The position numbers were made by a program, and so were the translations under genes. Of a DNA stretch of 34,228 nt, positions 11,171 to 23,100 are shown one piece after another (positions within the stretch are counted from its first letter, which is position 1; the number at the start of each line of letters is the position of its first letter). Under the pieces are notes generated by a model. The model was not told the origin of the DNA. It worked only from the letters and a program-made list of their open reading frames with translations, and ran no database searches. This stretch comes from Hofstenia miamia (lineage: Eukaryota; Xenacoelomorpha; Acoela; Hofsteniidae): NCBI GenBank assembly GCA_900660155.1, contig CABFPE010000041.1, forward strand, positions 8,911-43,138, in the 5' to 3' direction.

Positions 11171-14100
11171 TAACACGTTAATAAAAAACATTGTACCATT
11201 TGAATCCTTCTGAAGTCTATAAAAAGCGAATTGTAAAGAGAAATCTCTAGCCATGCCTTTTATATTTGATTCAGTTCTTAATAAAGACCAAGCTTCCAAA
11301 GGTAGAGAGTGCAAAGCCATATCTGGAAGAAGTAATATACTATCAACTCCATTTGCAGGTGATTGAACGTGAAGTTTATCGGATGAGGATACATTGGGAG
11401 AACTTCGTAATGCTGAAGAAATTAAAGAAGTGATTGGCGAAAGATAAGAATTCATTTCTTCAATAATTAATTCAAACTCTTTTTGAAACTCCTCGTTAAC
11501 TTCTTCAACATAAGGCTCCTAAATTAAAAAGGAATTCATCATTAAAATAAATTTCATATAGATATCTTAGACTTGAGTTTCCTTTCGAAATAAATAAAAC
11601 AAGTATAGTCCATAAATGTGTACTACTATATTCATGATAGTTTATGATAGTCAGCTGAAAACAGAAAAAGTTTATATTGCGCTGGACCAACATAATAGCA
11701 GCCATAATTAACACATTATTTTATCCAAAACCCAAGCTTTTAAGAGTTGTCATTCAACGCTTATAAGGATTAAGCAATATTTCAATGATGTTGCAATTAT
11801 AGAAGTAATTGGCAATCGATAAAAAAATATTGATAGCACTCGAAGGACATTATAAAATAGATTACTTAAACAACAGATACTTCCAAGATAAACATGGAAA
11901 TGAAAGAAACGACTTACATAGTATTTCAAAGGGAGTTACTCAAAGATCAATTTTAGGCTCGATGTTATTCTTAGTGTCTATTTCCGACTTGCAGACTGTT
12001 CACCTTGCACAAATCATGGTTAAATTTGCTGCTGACATAATTATCAAGGCAAAAAGAAAGAACTGCCCTATAAAGTGAAATCAATACGGTTCATAATAGC
12101 ACTTCAGAAAACAAACTTAAGTTAAGTATATTAAAATCAAAGTCAATGCTAATAGGTAAATATAGCGAATTCTAGCCAGATGAATTTGAACCGGTGCCCC
12201 GACGGAGCTACGAGTACTGATACTCTCAGCTGAAAACATATATAGATATTTTATGCCTCAAGTCCTCTAGGTGGCTTCGTTATCTTAGAGTTTTGAAGAC
12301 TATCGTATCAGAAAGATTCTTAAACGAAGTATATGAAACATTGATAATGAATGCATTGGATATGGCTGCTCGCTTTTTGTGTATTTGCCAGACAACCTGA
12401 ATTCAAAGATACAGTAGAATTGTAACCAGGTAAAAAGGATATTAACAGGAATTGCTAATAATGCAATATTAATAAAACACCGAAGAATTCATCTTGACAT
12501 TGAACTATTGAAACGTCACAGAACAGCTAGATTGGGAACCAATTGTTTTTGTATGACACTAAAAACATAAAATGGATTTATTTAGTATACTGACGTTTTT
12601 TGTTTAAAATAAACGTCTCTACATTTTAAACATATATTTCAATGTAAACTAATTAAATTATAATAACAAATAAAATAAGAAATATATTGAATCATCCGTT
12701 CTAGTTTACCAAGTAAATGTAAGGAAATATGAACTTAAGGTACCTTAAAATTGGAGGAGTATTCCTTTGATACCCCCATTATATTGAGAAAATAATCTTT
12801 AAGAGTGTTTTCAGAATATAGAGACGGTCGTAATTCATTCGGTAATTCATTAAATATGTCTGTTCCTCTTGAGAAAATACTGTTGGTGCCATGTCTATAT
12901 TTTATTATTTGTGTTTTTATGTATTGTGAGCGTCTTTTGTTGATCTAAGGTTTTGGTTTAGCAGTGAGATTGGAAAGGTGATTTTGGTTGAAGATACTTT
13001 GCGAAGGAAGTACAGCAATGTTAAATAGCTTACATAATTTGTGGCTTTCATGATTTTGAAATCAACATAGTATTTGGACACGTGTGTAAATCGTGGAATT
13101 TTAGCAACTAATTAAATTGTCCAATTAACTACAGAATCTAGCTCTTACAAGTTAACTTGCAGAGTATTGATCCATACCCTACTATGTCGTATATTTTGCT
13201 TCTAGTGTATTTAATTTAAAAATCTTGAGGCAAACATTTTGAAATATGTCTAATGGTAGAATTGAAGTGTTCAATTTTAGAAATATTTCAATTGATGAAA
13301 TCTTTAAAATTAAGAGACGCATTGATCGGAATTTCAAGATAACTAGCAACATCACTCACTTAAATTTGATAGTCATCAATTTTTACAGACGGATTTTCCG
13401 ATTGTTCAGATGAGGTTGCAAACTTAGTTTTTTTAAAATTGAGAGTTAGTTTATTTCTGTCAATCCAAAGGTTAATCTTAGATAATTCTACTACTACTAC
13501 TATTCAAAGCAATTATTTGCATTCCACAAACAACAAATCGATCATAATTATATTAGAGTAATCAGGATTGGACTTATCCAACATGGAAGATTTGTGAATA
13601 ATGTGCAAAAAACGAATTTGAGGATATGAATTTTTAATGTGATGGATTTTTAGAAATTTTTCTTGTCGGCTATTAAATTTTAGTTTACTATTAATGTGCT
13701 TAGAAAATTTTTGGTTTTTTCCAAAGAGTATGCCAATGAGATATAGGTATGCCAAATTCAGTACATATTTTGTTGGTTTCATTACTTGAAATTCTTTGTA
13801 TTATTTAGTTATGTGGGCGTATCTAGGTACATCAGCAACTTTTCGATGGCCCAGTTACTCATTTTATCATAAAGTTCCATAAATTAGTGTATTGGCCAAT
13901 TCCAATCAAAGAGCCATACTTTGTAATACCATAAATGTGCGCACGAGTATAAATTTATGAGAAAGCTTAGGTACGCAACCTCTTAACAATGAAAGTATTG
14001 AGTTGAAACCAAGAAGTCTTCGAACCATATTTTTAAGAAACTCTGAAAAATCTATATTTTGATCAAAATTTATACCGATGTATGTAGCTGTTTTAGAATT

Positions 14101-17100
14101 TATTATTGAAGCATTGTCAACTTTTATAGCATATTTGTTAGATAAGTCTGTTCTTCTTGAAGAATGCAACAAAATATACCGCGTCTTGGTAATATTTAAG
14201 CTAAGCTGATCCTTATTAAACCAATTCTGCATGTGTTCAAAATCAACACTTATAACTTTATTGCAGACAATTTTTCCCCACTTGTAACATAGATGCACGG
14301 GTCATCACCATATCGAATGATTTTACATTCAGCAAGGTGTCAAACAAATCATTAATAAATACATTAAAGAGTAGATGACCTAGTGTGGATCCCTGCGGCA
14401 CTCCCCGCACAGTTTGCTTATAGCAGGATTAATGAACACCAATTTTCACAGATTGGTACCACTCATTTAGAAAACTCTCATCATAACAGCATCAGGACTA
14501 AAACCGCATTTTACTAATTTCTTCAAAAGGATATGATATGACATGCTGTCAAAAGCTTTGGGAAGATCAACGAATACAAATGCTAAATATTTAGCGCTAC
14601 TTAAACTACTCCTCCAGTCCTCTATGCCATATAATAAAGCATCCATTGTTAAGATAGTTTTTGGAAAACCAAATTGATGTGAGACAAACAAATTATTTTC
14701 ATCCAAGTAATTTAACATTTGGGAATACACACTTTTATCAAATATTTTAGAAAACATACGTGTTACCGAAATAGGTATGTAATTTGAAGGAATATTACGA
14801 TCTTTACTTTTATATACAGGAGTAACAATGGCATATTTAAATATTCGTGGAAAGTAGGAATATCTGATACATAGATTTAGAATATATGTTAAGTGAGAAC
14901 TCGTATTAAAAATGCTATTTTTAGTATATAATTACGAATATTACATGGTCCTTTCGATTTATAGTTGCTTATTTGTTTTATATTTTTCAGAATTGCACCT
15001 TCCCAAAGAAATCGAAAATTGAAAGAAGAACTCGGATCCACAATATTGTCATTGTATGGAAACATTTCATCTTTTTACTCACCAATATTTAAGAAGTCAT
15101 TTAAGCACTACTACTACTAATGCTACTACTACTACTACTACCAGCAGAATTTCATCTGCCAGTGCCAAAAACAACTAGGCAACAATCTACAATTATTTGG
15201 ATTCAATTAAAATTGAAAGATGCTAATTAGATTTTCTCTCAATTTCGTCATATTTGGCAGTGACATAATTTATTTATCCTTTACTTATTTTTTGCAATAT
15301 TTTTATACCTTTGTCATTGTGTTTATATTTTGTATATTTCTTAATTCACTTATGTTGCTATGATTATTATTTATGCATTTGTTACTGCACTTTTGTTTAT
15401 AATTTATGCTTTTCATAATTCACACAAATTTTGCTACATTTATTGTAGTTGAACACATTAAATTCAAGTTATTGTGTCTTACCTTCAAAATTGTCAATAG
15501 ATTTATTTTACCTCTTTCATTCTTTAATAATCTTAAGCCTCGAAGAAATTTAAGGAACATTCGACAGTCTAAAGATTTTGACATCCCTCTTGGTCGTACC
15601 AACCTTGCGTTACGTAACTTCAGCATTGTGGGTCCGAGATTATGGTATGGCATTTGTATTAATTTGCAACAGATGACTTCATGCAAAGATTTCAAGAAGC
15701 ACTTAAAAACGTACTTGTTTCCATTAAGATGTGTATTTTTAACTGTGATAATAATAATAATTTATTGTCTTATATTTATTTTGTGCTTTTGTTTGCATTG
15801 TCAATGCTCAATAAATACTTACTTACTTACTGGTACTACTACTACTACTACTACTATGCGTGGGAACGTTTTGGTCGGAAATAATTTTGATGAAAATTGT
15901 TATGCAAAGTTAACAAAATACGTAAAGCATTTGAATACATAAAGATTCTTTTCATTTATCTAGAACTGTTTGCTACGGACTTCTCTAGTGCTGTTTATTA
16001 TAGTTGAATTAGATACAGATTTAGATACACTTGCTTGGTACAAACTGTGTTTTTGGAATAATATCCAAGAATGAGTGATTTATCAATTATCAGTGTTACA
16101 CAACCTTTAGACTGCCTTCTATCAGATGTAAATATGATTCATTCACAAAAGAAGATAAATGCTGAGTTTCTTTTAAGATTAGCAAATTTACCAAATGATG
16201 CAAAAAATAATATTATGCGTTTCATGGAATCTATCATTACATCACATGACAGACCATTACCAGCTCCAAATAAAATAAACAAGTCTACATATGCGGAATC
16301 ATGTTATTAACAACCTAATTTTTCACGTTCTTTGATAAATACTCTTCCAACTACGACTGAAGCTGATATTATTGAAAAATCTCTAACTGGTATTATTTCA
16401 GAACATCAAACAGATGTCTCTATATACAAAAAATCAATCACAAATAAAGGAAACGCTGTTTTCAAATACTCTAGTTCTGGTGATGAAAACATTAGTAAAT
16501 TGAAAACAAATTGAATTCAAAAAAGTTTCATATTAAAAAAGGCTGGTACCAAAAATCACAATTACTAACATACCAAATTATTTTGATTGCACAAAGAAAG
16601 AAAATATTATTAATGAAATAAAAAAATAATCCAGAAATTGCAGAGTTTCTTGATAGCAATTCTTTTGAATCAATTGAATGTATATTTAACTTTACTTCAA
16701 AATCAACCCTGATGCTTGGGAATATGCAAAGTATACAATAACATACATGTTACCAGATGTTTTCAGTGTGCAGGTTTTATCAAAATACTGTAAGCGAGAA
16801 GAAGCATGTGGATTATGTGCTGAAAATCACTCTACAAAACACTGTAAAGAAGACACAAACAATTACACGGTTATACAATTTTTTTAAAAAAGTTTGACCA
16901 GTTTGCTAAAAAATGGTCTATAAGAGGCAGTTTGAGGCGCTGAATTCAAATATGATATTTATTTTCACTGGTCACCCTTATGTAACAAATTCCGGACATA
17001 TGTATTAATATCTGGATAAACATATTCTAAACATATTTTCTAAACATACATGTATTTTTTAGTTGTTCGTTTTAGGAATGCAACGTGACTGTTGCGGCAA

Positions 17101-20100
17101 GTGCAGAAACAACAGAAATTCGTTTTGCTATGTATGTGGACTGTATATTCCAAATGCTCAAAGGAAGTTATGTAGAAGTATTGCAAATTTCTCCCAAAAA
17201 ATGCTCGAGGGACCGAAGTATTGTACAGCATACCGAATCTACTATGGAACAGACATTTGGGTAAATGTTGAAAATGATTGGGCACCTCAGACAATATGTG
17301 AAACCTTTAGGAAAAATTTGGAGAAATGGTACGATGGCAATATGACTCATCTTCCAATAACACGCCCAATGATATGGCTACGATTCGATAGTCACGATGT
17401 ATGCTACTTCTGCAATGTTGACATATCAAAATTCAAGAAGAATCGAAAAAACATTAATTACCCTGTACTGCCATTCATTCAGCCTCCAATTTCATACGAA
17501 CCTAGTCATCATACTCCACAAGTACACGTTAATACTCCATGTTCGAGCCATAGTGTAGAGTAAGATCAAGATACATCTAGTGAGAACTCTAGTTCGGATA
17601 GCATTTTTGGCGATTTCACCAGACACGAGCGACATTATCCAAACTAAAAGGAATTGGATCTGCTTTGCAAGAAGCTCGCGTTATCCATAAAGAAATCTGA
17701 AATTATTTTAAAAACTTTGAAAAATTGGAACATAACTGACAGTGATGTTTTGGTGACATTGTATCGCACAAGAAATCGTCACTTTGCGTCATACTACGAA
17801 GAAAAGGATGGCTTTATCTACTGCCACAGCATATCTGAAATTCTAGTTGAACTGAGTTTTGACAAGATTAACTGTCGCGTATTTATGATTCGTAAATTAA
17901 AAGTCTAAAAGTGTTGCTACTTGACAATGAAAACAAAATGCCGGCATTTCCATTACTCTATGCTAAACATCGACCAGAAACTTATGATACTATGAAGAAT
18001 ATACTGGAACTTATTCACTACGAAGAGTAAAATTGGAAATTGGTAGCAGATATGAAGGGATTAAGTTTAGTTGCTGGTCTGAAGAGAGGCTATGCAAAGT
18101 ATTCATGCTACTATTGCCTGTTTAATAGCCGTGACGTAGCAAATCACTATTTGCGTGACGAATGGCATGAACGATCGCCAGAACCTGTTATCGAATCTTT
18201 TGGACATATCAACCTACTACTTATTCACTCCAACCGCTTCATGCTCCCATCACTACATCTGAAATCGGGCATAGTGAAGCAGTTTCTTAAAACGATTCCA
18301 CATGATAGTGAGGCATTTGTAGAGTTCAACAAACTATTCACACGGGTAAGTATTGCAAAAAAGAAAGAAGGGGATTTAAGTGGCCCAGAAGTTCAAAAGC
18401 TCTTTTCTTCTTCCGCTTTTATACTTGCTCTATCCAGACAGCACCTTGAAGCTTTGCATTCCATAAAGGACGTTCTTGAAAATTTCCTTGGAAATCACAG
18501 AAGCGAAGATTAAATCGACTTGGTAAAGCAGATGTTATGGAAAATGCAAGTTGTAGGATGTAGGATGTCTTCAATGCTGCATTTCTTTAAATGTCATTTT
18601 GATAAATTTCTGTACAATTGTGGGCCAGCAGTAGGACGAACACGAGGAGAAATTTCACCAAATCTCAAGCGCTTCGAAGAAAATTTCAAGAGAAAAAGTA
18701 GGCTAATGTGCTGGGAGAGTATCTGTGGATGAATTTGAGTGATATGTAATAGAAACTTTATTATTAGATACTTTGATGTGCCAGGCTTTCCTTATTCTTT
18801 TGTTTTCGGGACATTAATATTATTCAAAATAGAGGATTTTTGTACCAATTTTAAAGAATATTTGAGTTAAAAAAGAATGGTAGCACTTACCCAAGGGTGG
18901 CAGACAAGTTTTGAAGGCATATTTTTTATACATATCTGTGAGTAAGCTAAACTAGTTGGGAAAGGATAAACTGACAAAATCCGTGTACTGTCGTGTTATG
19001 AATGCATTAATTACATTAACTAAAAGATATTGAATAAAGACAGTAGCTTTAGTAAAGATTGTCCATCTTTTTCTAATGAAAAGAAATCTAACTGGGGGTC
19101 AAACCCTCCTCCTACAAATCATGACTAGATAAGAATAGAAACTCTAAAATATGAGCATGCTCCCAAAAATGGGTTTAATTAGTGTACGATCCTTAAAAAG
19201 ATTCAAATGATTGATCAAAATACTTTTAGGAAATCCTGTTCACTCTTATATAATGATCTCAACAAATACAACATTGATGTATATGTGCAATTAATGAATC
19301 ATTTTTAACAAATAAAATCCCATCAAGCTATGTGGCTATTGATGGACATCAAATATACCGTAAAGATAGATTAATATGTTATTGGCACAATAAGCAAACG
19401 TGTACCAAATTGGATAGCGTTGGAGGCGTTGCAATTTACGTAAAAATGGTTATTATTGCTCATTACTAGAATCAGAAATTAAGTTTGAAAGCTTATGGTT
19501 GAAATTTAGTACTCTACATTCTAAATCTAGTATAATAATAACCGTCACTTATAACAGTCCCAATTCATGTATGTCGCCATATGAAGATTCTGAACTTTTG
19601 GATTTTTCTTATATCATTTTCACATTAATGTGCTGAAAACTACTCTAATGCAAAATTATTGTCTGTGGTGATTTTAACAAGCTGAATTTAGATAAGTTAC
19701 TCTTGAATACAGAATTATGTAAAATTGATTGCCCTCCAACTCGTCAAAGTGCTTTTCTAGACCTGATACTATGAAATGTTCCTCAAGAAATACAAAATTC
19801 CTTAAGTTTCAATCCACAACTTAAAACCGATCATCAAGGTCTCCTCATTACTCCAAAATTGAAAGTACCTAATCGGCATTATTTTGCAAGCTTCCGTACT
19901 ATTTCAAAAGAAAATAAATCAAAGTTTAATAATATGATAGAAGCAACTGATTTTTTCAACATTATTAACAGACAGCCCAAGCATTGCTGCTGAATTAATT
20001 GCAAATGTACTTATTCATGATTTAAACATATGTTTTTCTGTTAAAACTGTCAAAATGTCATTAAGACATCCAGTATGGGTTACGCCACAAATCAAACTAC

Positions 20101-23100
20101 ATCTGATCAAAATTCATAAACTAAAAAGAAAGAAAATGAAATGAAAGACCACACAAAGATTGCTTAAAATTCAAAAGTCAGTACTATAGATTATCTTCTA
20201 CAATTCGAATTGAAATTTTATGAATACATATCTTCAAAAAATGCATGGCTTAAGCATCGACTTCCGTAAAGCGTTTCATAATGTTACTAATGATATTTTA
20301 ATAGAAATATTTGAAAAAATATGCAAGGTGGGTCAATAACAAAAATGGATATTTTTTCTTACGACTAGAACACAAAGACTAATTTGAAAAATGCAACCAT
20401 TAGATTATTTCTAAATTAACACTCAAGGAACATTAGGCGGTCCTAATTTCTTTAGAATTTTAATTAACGATCTTAAAGAAAAGAATATTCAATTCATATG
20501 CATAAAATTCGCAGATGATTGTACAACACTTGTACCATGCCTCAAAAATCATGGTAGGAATTTAGTTACAGATTAATTTGAAAATTTAAAAAAATGGGCA
20601 GCATCCAATAACATACCTATAAACATGGAAAATCGTTCTTAATTTCATTACATACATGCATATCATATCATGAATCATGTTTTTGTAATTTATGTAATTT
20701 ACCTGAAAATTTACCATTTACTTAGAATAATAATTTTAAATTTGAACATGATGCTAAACATCTTTTAAATTCCCTAAACAATTCAATTTATATTTTAAAA
20801 TATCTGAAGTTATTTGGAGCTAATAAAAAAGAACTAAAGACAGTTTTCAACGCATCAATATTATCAAAAATTGTATATGGAATTCCATTGCCAAAGCCTC
20901 ATAAAAATCCAACTGTTCCTGCGAAAATGCTTCAAATTAAAATGACATCAACGAAATATTGTATTGTCGAATTATTTAAAGCTGAAGACAAAAAGATCAC
21001 TAATCGAATATTGAAACCAACCTCACCACCCTTTAACCAAACAGTTATCAATCTTAAAGTCTAGGTATAATTTTTCGGAATCACCATAATTTCAACCTTA
21101 TGTCTCAAATCAAGACTACTCGTGCCCAACATTCATTTCTGAACAGAGTTATATGTCAAAACTATAAATATCTCAGCAAAATTGAAATTAATAATAATAA
21201 ATAACAATCAAGTTGACTAAAGGTGAACATCTTGTGTAATGATTATCTATATTTTTTGTTTTTGTTTTATTGTATTCTTATTTGTTTGTATGAAGCTTTT
21301 ATGTTTTATTACTTTACTATGTATAACTAATGTATAAAAATCGACTAATCTCTTGCTTAAGAAAAAAAATGCAAATTGCAAATATTTAAATGGAGCACCT
21401 AAAGTTGAGAATCTTATTGAAAAAACAATGAGGTTCAAATTCAAGTAGCATTGCCCAGGCTAGTCAATAAATATAGTACTGGCTGTTGAGTTTACGTCTT
21501 GCTGGGTTATGGTTAACAGCTCAGACCTCATAATGATGGTTTAATATTGTTTCGCAACCTCGGGATCTTTTGCTGTAAACCATATTTTGTAAACATCATC
21601 AAGTCTGCATGAGGTAAGCATTAATCGTCTACACAAGATACATATTTCAAGCCAAATTTAAGATTACAGGCAACTAACTCTTGTTCCTCCAGAAAAACAA
21701 CTCTTTCTTAGTGAGAGCAGAAAACTGGCATGAAGCACTAGTAACACAGCTATCAAATTACAATGATAATTTTAATTTATAGAATTCTTTTGTTAATAAA
21801 AGACTAGTAAGTTTACTGTTTTCTATATTCATGACGTATTCTAATTACTGGCTAACATTGGCAATAACCTATTGCCTGAAAGGAAAAAATCCACTAATCT
21901 ATGGAGCTAGCAAGATATAGGCTTAACGTTGCAATTAAATATAAAAATAGAATGCAGAAACAAAAAAAAATAAAGTAAATTTTCAAAGAGCCATTTAAGT
22001 CCTTAACAGCCTAATTTCTTTAACATTGTGTGTCAAAATGAACCCAATTAAATATATATGTTGTATAGATATCACACATCTTTATCAAGACTTATAAGCG
22101 AGAATGCTCTTATCAGATTTAAAACGGGCATGAAATATCTCGTATTAGCCACGTGCTTAATCTAACAATACTACATCCTAAAAAAATCAAAATTATGATT
22201 AGCTGAAGGCGCACGAACATTTTCATTTCCATTTCTTGAGATTATTGTGTAAATATTTTGTCAAAAAAATGTATGGAAATTTTGTCAGAGGCTAGTACTA
22301 ACATATTTTTATCCTGATTTTTGTTTCATATTTAGCCAATTTATTCCTCATGATGCATTTTTGAAACAATTTGGGTAGCACAGGAGGAATCAAGTAGTCA
22401 TGCGTGGGTAGAGTTTTTTTAATGCAGCACCCGCCTGACAAAAAATACTGTTTTACCACTACCCGAAAAATTTACCCATACACAAGAATAAAATTTTGAA
22501 CACTGCTCACATTCATTATATTCTAATTTTAATTATAATTTGTGTTCTTGAAAAAATCTTATTTAAAATGCAATTAATGTGGAATGGACAGAATACCCGT
22601 ACCCGCCCATGCCCACACATCACTAGAATAAAGGGATTGTGCAGCACAATTTGTATCTCAGGTAAAAAATAGAACAAAATTGAATCACTCATTTTATCCG
22701 TGTGATCTTATACGAAATGGCATATTTTGCTGACCTCATATTGAAAAATGTTGACTTCAGAAAATAAAATGCCAACAATATGCAATATTATTTGTATTAT
22801 GTGTATTTAATGTTATATGTTAAGAGAAGCTACCTGGAAAACTTCAAGACGATTGGATCATTATTAACATTAAATAGCCTGGAAACTTGTGAAAATGTTT
22901 CATGAAAAAATTTAAAATTTTTAAACGCTTATAGCTTAAAAACTATTAACGCTATACTCAATTTGAAGGCACCATGTGATAAAGGCTCCTCTTTCCACGA
23001 CCTCAAGGGCACGTCTCAATGGGCTTAGAATATCTTTGTACATATAAAGAAAAAGTCAAAATTGTTTGTTGCTTCCATGAGCTCAAAACCTTATAAATAT

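Noticed and set aside
17040..17350. Minus-strand frames opposite the RNase H-like pseudogene
   Set aside because: They are antisense shadows; the plus strand carries the conserved Cys pairs.
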